The translations under genes and the position numbers were made by a program. The notes beneath the pieces were generated by a model. That model saw only the letters and a program-made list of their open reading frames with translations, did not search any database and was not told where the DNA came from. DNA of 64,000 nt. It comes from Streptosporangium becharense (GTDB lineage Bacteria > Actinomycetota > Actinomycetes > Streptosporangiales > Streptosporangiaceae). Positions 1-9,753 of this stretch are shown here, piece by piece. Location: the NCBI RefSeq assembly GCF_014204985.1, contig NZ_JACHMP010000001.1:1674001-1738000 (forward strand), written 5' to 3'. Each line of letters begins with the position of its first letter. The stretch's first letter is position 1.

Positions 1-501
1 GATGCCGAACCAGGGTCGGCCGGTCGGCAACGCGGCGGCGTGTCTGAGCAGGTCGGGGCCGGGTGCGGCCCGGCCGGGCTTGGTGGGCGTGGGCCAGATC
101 GGGCCGCAGCAGAAGTAGTCGACGCCGGGCTCGACGGCCGCGGCGGACGCCTCCTCGGGGGCGTGAGTGGAACGCCCGATGAGGATGTCGTCGCCGAGCA
201 GGTCGCGCGCGACGGCCACCGGCAGGTCGTCCTGGCCGAGGTGGAGCACGTCGGGGCGGACCGCGTACGCGATGTCCGCCCGGTCGTTCACGGCCAGGAG
301 CGCGCCGTGCCGGTCGCAGGCCTCGCGGAAGACGGACAGCAGCTCCAGTTCCTGCCGCGCCTCCAGGCCCTTCTCCCGGAGCTGGACGATGTCGACCCCG
401 CCCGAGAGGGCGGCGTCGAGGAAGTCGGCCAGGTCGCCCCGCTCACGCCGCCCGTCGGTGCACAGGTACAGCCGCGCGTCAGAAAGCGAGGGCCTGGGCA
501 C
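1..501 (-). CDS. thiE: Thiamine-phosphate synthase ThiE, 3' end beyond window
   Basis: ThiE joins the pyrimidine (HMP-PP) and thiazole phosphate moieties into thiamine phosphate in the cytoplasm. The visible 167 residues cover most of the TIM barrel: LYLCTDGR as the first strand, [11 protein letters not shown] for the pyrimidine-binding strand, [29 protein letters not shown] and a [12 protein letters not shown] phosphate-binding loop. The gene reads leftward off the window, so the C-terminus is missing. I chose the GTG at 501, which precedes [12 protein letters not shown]; it overlaps the end of the upstream gene by about 23 bp, suggesting an operon. It lies near, but is divergent from, the riboswitch-controlled thiOSG genes. 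Confidence 0.93.
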   Translation of the reverse strand, partial: MPRPSLSDARLYLCTDGRRERGDLADFLDAALSGGVDIVQLREKGLEARQELELLSVFREACDRHGALLAVNDRADIAYAVRPDVLHLGQDDLPVAVARDLLGDDILIGRSTHAPEEASAAAVEPGVDYFCCGPIWPTPTKPGRAAPGPDLLRHAAALPTGRPWFGI

Positions 502-853
502 GTCTCTTGACCTCCGTGTGGCGGCCCGCGCGGATCGCGTCGACCGGCGAACCCGGCAGGGTGTCGTCCGGGGTGAAGAGCCAGCGGAGGGCCTCGACGT
601 CGTCGTATCCGGCGTCGAGCAGCACGGTGAGGGTGCCGGGCAGCCCCTTGACGACATCGCCTCCGGCGATGAACGCCGCGGGCACCTGTGGCCCCCCACC
701 GTCCCTGCGTACCCCGATGAGCTTGTGGTCCTTGAGAAGTTGCTTTGCGCGACCGGTGCTGAGGTTGAGCCTGGCGGCCACCTCGGTGAGGGTGAGCCAC
801 TCGCCCACCAGCTGGTCGGTCTCCCGGTCGATCTGCGCAACAGAAAGCGTCAC
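479..853 (-). CDS. Rv2175c-family winged-helix DNA-binding protein
   Basis: A 124-residue protein starting at GTG. Residues about 19-55 ([14 protein letters not shown]...[13 protein letters not shown]) form a helix-turn-helix/winged segment. The C-terminal half ([27 protein letters not shown]) matches the C-terminal region of Rv2175c, a DNA-binding substrate of kinase PknL in M. tuberculosis. A PknL-like kinase is encoded 3.7 kb away at 4574, so the pair is retained but separated here by thiamine genes. It overlaps thiE and lies 50 bp downstream of the FAD oxidoreductase gene on the same strand. Target genes are unknown. Family assignment is from recognised sequence pattern; phosphorylation by the kinase is inference. 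Confidence 0.82.
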   Translation of the reverse strand: MTLSVAQIDRETDQLVGEWLTLTEVAARLNLSTGRAKQLLKDHKLIGVRRDGGGPQVPAAFIAGGDVVKGLPGTLTVLLDAGYDDVEALRWLFTPDDTLPGSPVDAIRAGRHTEVKRRAQALAF

Positions 854-903
854 GAACCCACCACTACCACATCACGCCCCGTACCAAACACCTGGCAGCG
901 GGG

Positions 904-2082
904 TCAGACCGGCGTGCAGTCGCGCAACGGCACCGCGGGATCGGCCAGGCGGCCGGTGTCGAGCCGCTGGCCGCTCTCGATGAGACGGCGCCCCTGGAGC
1001 AGGTCGCGGGGGCGGTTGACCGCCAGGACGGCGGCGAGCCGGTCGTCGCCGGTCACCCAGCACACCGCCCACCTGGCCTTCCCCGGGGCCGCCGGGTCGC
1101 CGCGCACGACCATGCGGGCACCGTCGTGGTCACCGGCGTACTGGACCATGTTCCCGAACTGCTCGGACCAGAAGTAGGGGACCGGGTCGTAGACCGCGGC
1201 CGCGCCCATCAAGGTGGCCACGGCCACCTCGGGGGCGCTCAGCGCGGTGTCCCAGTGCTCGACGCGCAGGCGGCGGCCGTAACGGCGTGACCACCAGGCG
1301 GCGCAGTCTCCGGCGGCGACGACGTCCGGCAGCGAGGTGCGCAGGTGCTCGTCGGTGACGACCCCGTTGTCCAGCCGGATGCCGGAGCCGGCCAGCCAGT
1401 CGGTGGCGGGACGTACGCCCACGCCGGTGACGACCACCTCGGCCTCGATCACGGAGCCGTCGGCCAGGGTGACGCCGCCCTGGTCGACGGAGGCGACCAG
1501 GGAACCCAGGAGCAGGTCGACGCCCGCCTCCGCGTACCAGGGGACGGTGTGCGCGCCGACCTGGCCGAGCGCGGCGGCGAGCGGCGCGGCGGCGGCTTCG
1601 ACGACGGTCACGGCGCAGCCCGCCCTGCGCGCGGCGGTGGCCACCTCGGCGCCGATCCAGCCGGCGCCGATGATCACGACCGAGGTTCCCGCGGTGAGCA
1701 GGGAGCGCAGTTCGAGCGCGTCGTCGATGGTGCGCAGGACGTGCTGGGGGCCGTCGCCGCGCAGCCGGACCGGCCGCGCGCCGGTGGCGATCACCAGGCC
1801 GTCGTAGGCCAGTTCGCCCTCCGTGGTCTCGACCACACCGGAGTGCAGCCCCTTGGCGACCACGCCGGGACGGAAGTCGACCTCGAGCGCGTCGAGGTCG
1901 GAGTCGACGATCGTGGAGTCGGTCTCCCTGAGCAGCACGCCCTTGGACAGGGGCGGGCGGTCGTAGGGACGGTGCCGCTCCTCACCGATCATCGTGATCG
2001 TGCCGCCGAACCCGCGGGCCCGTAAGGCTTCGACGCTGCGCACACCGGCGAGGCCGGCCCCAACCACCACGACATGATTCAC
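904..2082 (-). CDS. FAD/NAD(P)-dependent ferredoxin reductase-type oxidoreductase
   Basis: A 392-residue two-dinucleotide-fold flavoprotein. The N-terminal GAGLAG motif (residues about 8-13) binds FAD, a second GAGWIGAE motif near residue 143 binds NAD(P)H, and VVAAGDCA near residue 300 is the FAD-pyrophosphate motif of this fold. PYDRPPLSKGVL near residue 40 is typical of rubredoxin/ferredoxin reductases serving P450s and dioxygenases. The C-terminal reductase domain (EHWDTALSAPEVAVATLMG) is present. No ferredoxin or oxygenase gene is adjacent, so the electron acceptor is unknown. An 18-bp palindrome lies 34 bp upstream of the start and may be its operator. Confidence 0.88.
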   Translation of the reverse strand: MNHVVVVGAGLAGVRSVEALRARGFGGTITMIGEERHRPYDRPPLSKGVLLRETDSTIVDSDLDALEVDFRPGVVAKGLHSGVVETTEGELAYDGLVIATGARPVRLRGDGPQHVLRTIDDALELRSLLTAGTSVVIIGAGWIGAEVATAARRAGCAVTVVEAAAAPLAAALGQVGAHTVPWYAEAGVDLLLGSLVASVDQGGVTLADGSVIEAEVVVTGVGVRPATDWLAGSGIRLDNGVVTDEHLRTSLPDVVAAGDCAAWWSRRYGRRLRVEHWDTALSAPEVAVATLMGAAAVYDPVPYFWSEQFGNMVQYAGDHDGARMVVRGDPAAPGKARWAVCWVTGDDRLAAVLAVNRPRDLLQGRRLIESGQRLDTGRLADPAVPLRDCTPV

Positions 2083-2115
2083 ACTTCACGACGATAAGCG
2101 CCAGCGGGTACCTCC

Positions 2116-2133
2116 TACCAACGGTCGTTGGTA
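2116..2133. promoter_or_regulatory. Perfect 18-bp palindrome, candidate repressor operator
   Basis: TACCAACGGTCGTTGGTA is a perfect inverted repeat (8-bp arms, 2-bp centre) lying 34 bp upstream of the FAD oxidoreductase start and about 70 bp upstream of the TPP riboswitch on the other strand. Size, symmetry and position fit a TetR-type operator controlling the leftward operon. No TetR gene is present in the window, so the regulator would act in trans; this is inference. Confidence 0.5.
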
Positions 2134-2203
2134 ACGAAAACGGTATTTAGCTCACATCCCACGCGCTAGGTGCGGTACGCGAGCCCTTAGGGTGGAGGAG
2201 GAA

Positions 2204-2411
2204 GACGCGCGGGAGCCCGGATACGCACCGGGCTGAGAGGAGGGCTGCGGGCGCGAGGACCCCAGCGGACCACCGGTGTGCCGGAGACCGCGCCGCGCGA
2301 GCGCGCGGCCGGGACGGTATCGGGACGGGACGCGGGATCCGGGCGAGACCGCGGGCGAGCCCTCGACCGCCAGGAACCTGATCCGGGTCATACCGGCGAA
2401 GGGAGCGGAGT
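2204..2411 (+). ncRNA. TPP riboswitch (THI element) with enlarged P3 arm
   Basis: The pyrimidine-binding half is seen at 2211-2240 (GGGAGCCCGG ... CGGGCTGAGAGG) and the pyrophosphate-binding half at 2373-2406 (GAACCTGATCCGGGTCATACCGGCGAAGGGAG); both are near-consensus for the THI box. The two halves are separated by an insert of about 110 nt closed by a 7-bp stem (2240-2246 with 2358-2364). That corresponds to an unusually long P3 arm. The element ends about 5 nt before the thiO start, so ligand binding probably hides the GGGAG/GGAG ribosome-binding region. It should repress thiO-thiS-thiG when thiamine pyrophosphate is plentiful. Confidence 0.93.
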
Positions 2412-2415
2412 ACGC

Positions 2416-4498
<2,083 letters not shown>

Positions 4499-4573
4499 AA
4501 AACGACCACGTCTCGGCATCGGTTTGGGATTCGCGGACCCGGCGGCCCTCAAATCGCCCGTAAACTCGGGCAC

Positions 4574-6550
4574 GTGGACACGACGCTTACTGACCCCCTG
4601 GTCGGGAAACTCCTCGACGGGCGTTACCGCGTCGAGTCCCGGATCGCCCGGGGCGGCATGGCGACCGTCTATCTGGCCCTGGACATCCGGCTCGACCGCA
4701 CGGTCGCCGTGAAGGTCATGCACCGCTCGCTGGCCGAGGATCCCGCCTTCGTGCGGCGTTTCATCGGTGAGGCGAAGTCGGTGGCGAGCCTTTCGCACCC
4801 CAACGTGGTGCACGTGTTCGACCAGGGCACGGACGGCGGCAACGTCTACCTGTCGATGGAGTACGTCCCGGGGCGCACCCTGCGCGACGTGCTCCGTGCC
4901 CGGGGCAGGTTCCCCGCCCGCGAGGCGCTCGAGGTGATGATCCCGATCCTCGCCGCGCTGGGCGCCGCCCACCAGGCCGGCCTCGTCCACCGCGACGTGA
5001 AGCCGGAGAACGTGCTGATCGCCGATGACGGGCGGGTCAAGGTCGTGGACTTCGGCCTGGCCCGCGCGATCGAGGCGACCAACCAGACCCGTACCGGTGT
5101 CATGATCGGCACCATCGGCTACATGTCGCCCGAGCAGGTGACCGCCGGTGCCGCCGACGCCCGCAGCGACGTCTACGCGGCCGGCATCATGCTGTTCGAG
5201 CTGCTGACCGGCCGCCAGCCGTACGAGGGTGACACGCCGATGTCGGTGGCCTACCGGCATGTGCACGACACCGTGCCCGCACCCTCGGCGCTGCTGCCCG
5301 GCTCGCCCCCGCTGCTCGACACGCTGGTGGCCCAGGCGACGGCGCGCGACCCGGCCGGTCGGCCGGCCGACGCCACCGCGCTGCTGGTCGCCGCCGTCGA
5401 GGCGCACCGGATGCTCCCCAGGGAGAGCGGCCCGGTGCCGGCGATCCCCCCCGTCGCCGGCCCGTCGAATGCCACGCAGGTCCACCCGGCGTCCACCCCG
5501 CCCGCGCCGGTCAACCACACCCTCATCCAGCCGAGGGCCGAGCTGCTCACCAGCCCCGCCGGCGGCCAGGCGTCGCCCGCGGCGCCACCGGCGCCGGTCC
5601 CGGCGGCACCGGCCAGGGAGCGCCGCGGCCCGCGGGCCCGGTGGTTCCTGATCGCGCTGGCCGTCGTGATGGTGGCCGCGGTCGGCGTGACCGGCTGGCT
5701 GTTCTCGCAGGAGACCTCGATCAAGGTGCCCTACCTGATCGGGCAGAACATCACCCTCGCCGTCGCCGAGGCCAAGCAGCGCGGCTTCGTCGTCGAGGAG
5801 GGCAAGGCCGAGCACGACGAGAAGGTGCCCAAGGGCAACGTGCTGCGCACCGAACCGGCCTCGGGCACCGAGGCCGAGCCGGGGGCGAAGCTGATCCTCA
5901 TCGCCTCGGCGGGCCCCAAGCGGATCGCCGTGCCCAACGTGGTGGGGCTGAGCGCTCCGGAGGCCCGCGTCAAGCTGTCGGAGGCGGGGCTCGTCCCCGG
6001 GAGCGTCCGCAGGCAGCCCAACGAGACCGTCCCCCGCGACCAGGTGATCCGCACCAGCCCGGCCGTGGGCAACCAGGTCAAGGAGGGCACCAAGGTCAAT
6101 CTGGTCGTCAGCGCGGGCCTCGTCATGCCGGACATCAAGGGCATGCCGCGTGACCAGGCCGACCAGACACTGCGCGCGGCGGGTTTCGTCCCCGAGTTCG
6201 TCGAGCAGGTCGACGCCGCCCAGCCGTGCACCGTCATCGCCCAGGACCCGCAGCCCGGCGCGGAGGTCGACCGGGGTGCCGTGGTCCGGCTGACCCTCTC
6301 ACAGTGCAGCAACCCCGAATGGCACTGGCCCTGGGAGAACAACGGGCAGAACCCCAATGAGCCCGGCGGGAACGTCGTCGTCATCCCGAACATCGTGTTC
6401 AAGGACGTCAAGGCGGCCACCCAGGAACTTCAGACGGCGGGGATGCGGGTGAAGGTGAAAAAAGCCCTGGGCCGGGGACGGGTCCTGGCCCAGACCCCGG
6501 CGGGCGGTCAGCCGGCTCCCTCCGGCACCGAGGTGACCATCTGGCACTGA
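4574..6550 (+). CDS. pknL: PknL/PknB-type Ser/Thr kinase with PASTA repeats
   Basis: A 658-residue transmembrane kinase. The cytoplasmic domain has the Gly-rich loop (residues about 23-33), catalytic Lys47, the HRD motif with Asp141 (HRDVKPEN), DFG Asp159 and the GTIGYMSPEQ P+1 region. A Pro/Ala-rich linker leads to one membrane helix (about 355-377), then roughly four extracellular PASTA repeats that in this family bind peptidoglycan or lipid II. The start is GTG at 4574. The Rv2175c-like neighbour at 479-853 supports the PknL name. The last PASTA repeat is separated by an Asn/Trp-rich insert. The stop codon lies in a 19-bp direct duplication. Confidence 0.92.
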   Translation: MDTTLTDPLVGKLLDGRYRVESRIARGGMATVYLALDIRLDRTVAVKVMHRSLAEDPAFVRRFIGEAKSVASLSHPNVVHVFDQGTDGGNVYLSMEYVPGRTLRDVLRARGRFPAREALEVMIPILAALGAAHQAGLVHRDVKPENVLIADDGRVKVVDFGLARAIEATNQTRTGVMIGTIGYMSPEQVTAGAADARSDVYAAGIMLFELLTGRQPYEGDTPMSVAYRHVHDTVPAPSALLPGSPPLLDTLVAQATARDPAGRPADATALLVAAVEAHRMLPRESGPVPAIPPVAGPSNATQVHPASTPPAPVNHTLIQPRAELLTSPAGGQASPAAPPAPVPAAPARERRGPRARWFLIALAVVMVAAVGVTGWLFSQETSIKVPYLIGQNITLAVAEAKQRGFVVEEGKAEHDEKVPKGNVLRTEPASGTEAEPGAKLILIASAGPKRIAVPNVVGLSAPEARVKLSEAGLVPGSVRRQPNETVPRDQVIRTSPAVGNQVKEGTKVNLVVSAGLVMPDIKGMPRDQADQTLRAAGFVPEFVEQVDAAQPCTVIAQDPQPGAEVDRGAVVRLTLSQCSNPEWHWPWENNGQNPNEPGGNVVVIPNIVFKDVKAATQELQTAGMRVKVKKALGRGRVLAQTPAGGQPAPSGTEVTIWH

Positions 6551-6570
6551 GATGACCATCTGGCCTTGAG
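6534..6570. repeat. 19-bp tandem duplication across the kinase stop codon
   Basis: The 19 bases at 6534-6552, which include the kinase stop codon, are repeated at 6553-6570 with one change and one base missing. The second copy is non-coding. It looks like a recent slippage duplication at the 3' end of the gene. Confidence 0.75.
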
Positions 6571-6581
6571 CGTCCCTTCCC

Positions 6582-6624
6582 GATCCCGGTTCCGGGCCCC
6601 GTCCGGGGCTCCGGGACCGGGATC
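6582..6624. terminator. Hairpin between convergent kinase and glycerate kinase genes
   Basis: GATCCCGGT (6582-6590) pairs perfectly with ACCGGGATC (6616-6624), and the interior (CCGG and GCCCC blocks) extends the stem with one bulge. It sits between two convergent genes and may terminate both. No clear T-tract follows. Confidence 0.6.
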
Positions 6625-6706
6625 CGCGGTCTCCAGGGGTCGCGGTCTCCGGGGGTCACGGTTTCCGGGGCCGAGGTTTGCGGGGGCCGCCGTACGGGGC
6701 GCCCCG

Positions 6707-7969
6707 CTACAGGTGGTTCTCCGCGATCTTCCCGGTGAGCCGTTCGAGCAGCGGGCCGGCCTTGGCCATGCACACGGCGGGGTCGGGCTCGATGTCGGTG
6801 AGCGCGTACGCCGCCGTGATGCCCGCCGCGGCCAGCTCCGCGTCACCGAGGGTGCGCCGGCCGCAGACCGCGACGACCGGGACACCGGCCTCGGCGGCGG
6901 CGGCCGCGACCCCCGCCGGGGCCTTGCCGCGCAGCGTCTGCTCGTCCAGCGACCCCTCGCCGGTGATGACGAGGCGGGCACCGGCGAGCCGGTCGCGGAA
7001 GCCGAGAAGGTCGAGCAGGTAGTCGATCCCGGGCCTGAATCCGGCGGACAGGAAGGCGAGCGCGGCGAAGCCCACCCCGCCGGCGGCGCCGGCGCCGGGC
7101 TGTCCGGCCACTCCCATCGCGCGCACGACACCGTCGTGCTCGACGGCGCCGACCAGGCCGTGGGTGTGGGCGGCGACGGCGGCGAGCCGGGCGAGGGCGG
7201 CGTCGAGCGTCCTCACGTCCTGCGGGCTCGCACCCTTCTGCGGGCCGTACACGGCCGCGGCGCCGTTCGGGCCGAGCAGCGGGTTGTCCACGTCGCCCGC
7301 GACGACGAACTCGACCCCGTCGAGCGGGACGAGCCCGGAGACATCGATCCGCTCCAGATCGCGCAGGGCTGCTCCGCCCGGCGGGAGTTCCTGCCCGGAG
7401 GCGTCCAGGAAACGGACGCCGAGTGCCCCCATCATGCCCGAGCCGCCGTCGGTGCAGGCGCTGCCGCCGAGGCCGAGCACGACGCGCCGGGCACCGCGCC
7501 GCAGGGCATGGGCGATGAGCTCGCCGGCGCCCCGGCTGGTCGCGGTGAGCGGGGCGAGTGCGACGCCCCGGTGGGCGGGCGAGCCCGGCTCCCCGGCCGG
7601 CCCGGCAGCCGCCTCGGCCGGCCCGGTCGTGCCCGGAGCGGGCGAGGGGGTGGCCGGGAGGCGCCGTAGGCCGGACGCCTCGGCCAGCTCGACGACCGCC
7701 GTCGGCACCTCGCCCTCGGCGCGGGCGTCGCGCCAGGCGTAGGCGGCCGTGACCGGCTCCCCGACGGGACCGGTGACCTCGACCTCGACCCGGGTGAACC
7801 CGCAGGCCACGACCGCGTCCACGGTGCCGTCCCCGCCATCGGCCACCGGCAGCACGACCGCGTCGACCCCGGGTCCGAGGCCCGCGGCCACTCGCGTGGC
7901 GACCTCCGCGGCGGTCAGCGACCCCTTGAACTTGTCCGGAGCAATAACGACATATCCCGACTTAAACAA
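6707..7969 (-). CDS. Glycerate kinase (GlxK/GarK family)
   Basis: Phosphorylates D-glycerate, probably to 2-phosphoglycerate, feeding glycolysis. Family signatures are VIAPDKFKGSLTAAEVA at the N-terminus, VADGGDGTVDA near residue 45, LGLGGSACTDGGSGMMGALG near residue 160, GAAGGVGFAALAFL near residue 290 and VITGEGSLDEQTLRGKAP near residue 335. At 420 residues it is longer than the usual 370-380, mainly because of an Ala/Pro/Gly-rich insert near residues 112-132. It is monocistronic as far as seen, converging on the kinase gene. The exact start is not certain: the sequence before VVIAPDKF is short and ATG at 7969 is taken. Confidence 0.9.
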   Translation of the reverse strand: MFKSGYVVIAPDKFKGSLTAAEVATRVAAGLGPGVDAVVLPVADGGDGTVDAVVACGFTRVEVEVTGPVGEPVTAAYAWRDARAEGEVPTAVVELAEASGLRRLPATPSPAPGTTGPAEAAAGPAGEPGSPAHRGVALAPLTATSRGAGELIAHALRRGARRVVLGLGGSACTDGGSGMMGALGVRFLDASGQELPPGGAALRDLERIDVSGLVPLDGVEFVVAGDVDNPLLGPNGAAAVYGPQKGASPQDVRTLDAALARLAAVAAHTHGLVGAVEHDGVVRAMGVAGQPGAGAAGGVGFAALAFLSAGFRPGIDYLLDLLGFRDRLAGARLVITGEGSLDEQTLRGKAPAGVAAAAAEAGVPVVAVCGRRTLGDAELAAAGITAAYALTDIEPDPAVCMAKAGPLLERLTGKIAENHL

Positions 7970-8278
7970 CCCTGCTCCCTGGTGGAGGATCGGCGGGCAC
8001 GCCTTCCCCGCCGGTGCGAGCGGCCCGGGACGCGTGCCGGAATCCGGTGCGATGGACGACCATCATCACATCTGTTCCCCGGCCAGGCGCATGAGGCGGC
8101 GGCGCACCTCGGCGCCCGCGCGGCCCAGCCGGTCCTGGGCGACCGTACGCAGCTCGTCGTCCTCGACGACGGTCTCGCCTCCGACCGGCAGCCGGGCCGG
8201 CGGCGGCCGCCGGGTGCCGAAGACCAGGGTCCGCACCGGGCCGGTCACGGCGTAGGCGAATCTCCGTACCGGTCTCTG

Positions 8279-8470
8279 TACCGGACGGCCGCGGTACCCG
8301 TTCGAGGAGGTCGTGGGCCTGGACGACAAGACCGGGCGTGCAGAAACCGCACCGGACGGCGCCGCACTCGACGAACGCCTCCTGGAGCGGGTGGAGCCGG
8401 TCACCGTCGGCCAGGCCATCGACGGCGCGGACCCGCCGCCCCTCGGTCCGCCCCGCCGCGACCAGGCGAC
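8279..8470 (-). pseudogene. Relic of a CoxS/XdhC-type [2Fe-2S] subunit domain
   Basis: Translated leftward, this stretch contains VDGLADGDRLHPLQEAFVEC followed by GAVRCGFCTPGLVVQAHDLLERVPRP. That is the C-terminal [2Fe-2S]-binding half of molybdenum hydroxylase small subunits (CO or xanthine dehydrogenase type), with the second cluster motif CGFCTPG. The N-terminal plant-ferredoxin-like half is absent, no start codon or partner subunits are nearby, and the frame runs into unrelated sequence on both sides. I read it as a decayed gene fragment. A further leftward segment (8066-8270) in another frame is not recognised. Confidence 0.6.
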
Positions 8471-8695
8471 CCCCCGTGCGGAGCGCCCCGGCACGGCCGG
8501 AGGGCCGAGGGCGTGGCGGAGGGGCGGCGGGCACAGCGGGCATGGCGGTCCGGACGGGCCGGACGGGCCGGGCGATACGGCCACCGGGACGGGCCGGACG
8601 GCACGGCCACCGGGATGGGCCGGGCGATACGGCCCCCGGGGAACCGCGGTGCGGAACCGGAAACGGTCCCGCGCAACACCTACACTGACGTCAAC

Positions 8696-9565
8696 ATGAC
8701 TCCTCTCTCTCCCATCGGCGGACACGTCTCCGTCATCGGCGGCCTGGCCAAGGGCGGGCTGCAGTACGCCTCAGACATCGGTGCCGAGATGATCCAGGTC
8801 TTCGTCACCAACCCCCGCGGCTGGGCGCTCGCCGTGGGCAACCGCGCACAGGACACCAAGCTGCTCGAATCAGGCATGTTGTCCTTCGTGCACGCGCCGT
8901 ACCTGGTCAACATGGGTTCCCCCAGCGCCGAGACGCTGGAGAAGTCGGTGGCCACCGTGCGGCACGGCCTGCGGCGCGGCAGAGACATCGGCGCCAAGGG
9001 AATGGTGATCCACACCGGGTCGGCGGTCAGCCAGTCGCGCGACGACGCCATGCGGCAGCTGCACGAGCATCTCCTGCCGCTGCTGGAGGAGATCCCCGAC
9101 GACGGTCCCGACCTGCTGCTGGAGCCGATGGCGGGGCAGGGGTCGATGCTCTGCGCCACCGTCCAGGATCTGGAGCCCTATCTCGAGGCCCTGGAGTGGC
9201 ACCCGAAGGCGGGTGTCTGCCTCGACACCTGTCACGCCTTCGCCGCGGGCCACGACCTGTCGGCCCCCGGCGGGGTCGGGGAGACCCTCGAGGCCCTGCA
9301 CGCGATCGCGCCGGGGCGCCTGAAGCTGATCCACGCCAACGACTCCAAGGACGTGTGCGACTCCAAGAAGGACCGCCACGAGAACATCGGCGCGGGCCAC
9401 ATCGGCGCGCAGCCGTTCGCCGACCTGATGCGCCACCCGGTGGCCGCGGGGGTGCCGCTCTGCATCGAGACGCCGGGCGGCGCCGAGAAACACCGCGAGG
9501 ACATCGAGCTGCTCAAGAAGCTCCGCGACACCGGATCCCCGACGGACGGCATTTCCCTCACGTGA
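8696..9565 (+). CDS. nfo: Endonuclease IV-type AP endonuclease (Nfo)
   Basis: A base-excision-repair enzyme cleaving 5' of abasic sites. The 289-residue TIM-barrel protein shows the metal-binding series expected of the family: IGGHVSV at the N-terminus, FVHAPYLVNMGSP, MVIHTGSA, LLLEPMAGQG, VCLDTCHAFAAGHD, IHANDSKD, HENIGAGHIG and CIETPGG. Together these supply the His/Glu/Asp ligands of the trinuclear zinc site. ATG at 8696 fits the family start; longer in-frame readings upstream cross the degenerate region and are rejected. Stand-alone gene followed by tandem repeats. Confidence 0.93.
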   Translation: MTPLSPIGGHVSVIGGLAKGGLQYASDIGAEMIQVFVTNPRGWALAVGNRAQDTKLLESGMLSFVHAPYLVNMGSPSAETLEKSVATVRHGLRRGRDIGAKGMVIHTGSAVSQSRDDAMRQLHEHLLPLLEEIPDDGPDLLLEPMAGQGSMLCATVQDLEPYLEALEWHPKAGVCLDTCHAFAAGHDLSAPGGVGETLEALHAIAPGRLKLIHANDSKDVCDSKKDRHENIGAGHIGAQPFADLMRHPVAAGVPLCIETPGGAEKHREDIELLKKLRDTGSPTDGISLT

Positions 9566-9615
9566 CCGGTGCGGTCCGGCCGCACCGCCAGACCGCCAGA
9601 CCGCACGGCCGGCCC

Positions 9616-9666
9616 GGGAACAGACCACACAGCCGGGCCGGGAACAGACCACACAGCCGGGCCGGG
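9616..9666. repeat. 24-bp tandem repeat, two full copies
   Basis: A 24-bp unit beginning GGGAACAGACCACACAG occurs at 9616-9639 and 9640-9663 without mismatch and starts a third time at 9664. It lies just 3' of nfo. Two copies with no spacers exclude a CRISPR array. Confidence 0.8.
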
Positions 9667-9670
9667 AACG

Positions 9671-9753
9671 GACGGGACGCCCGTTCTCATGATCCGACCG
9701 CCCCCGCGGGCCGGATCACGGTCCGGCCCGCGGGCTGACGCGGGCGTCCCGTC
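9671..9753. terminator. Nested double inverted repeat downstream of nfo
   Basis: The outer arms GACGGGACGCCCG (9671-9683) and CGGGCGTCCCGTC (9741-9753) pair over 13 bp. The inner arms CCCGCGGGCCGGA (9703-9715) and TCCGGCCCGCGGG (9722-9734) also pair over 13 bp around a 6-nt loop. The result is a cruciform-capable or long stem structure that probably terminates nfo transcription, although no T-run follows. Confidence 0.65.

Noticed and set aside
2278..2415. Upstream in-frame extension of ThiO
   Set aside because: It would read through the TPP riboswitch; the conserved protein begins at ATG 2416.
7982..8695. Long N-terminal extension of the Nfo frame
   Set aside because: The in-frame sequence is Arg/Pro/Gly-rich and crosses the pseudogene region; the family begins at TPLSPIGGHVSV, so the start is ATG 8696.
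9616..9666. Possible CRISPR array
   Set aside because: Only two contiguous copies with no spacers and no cas genes in the window.
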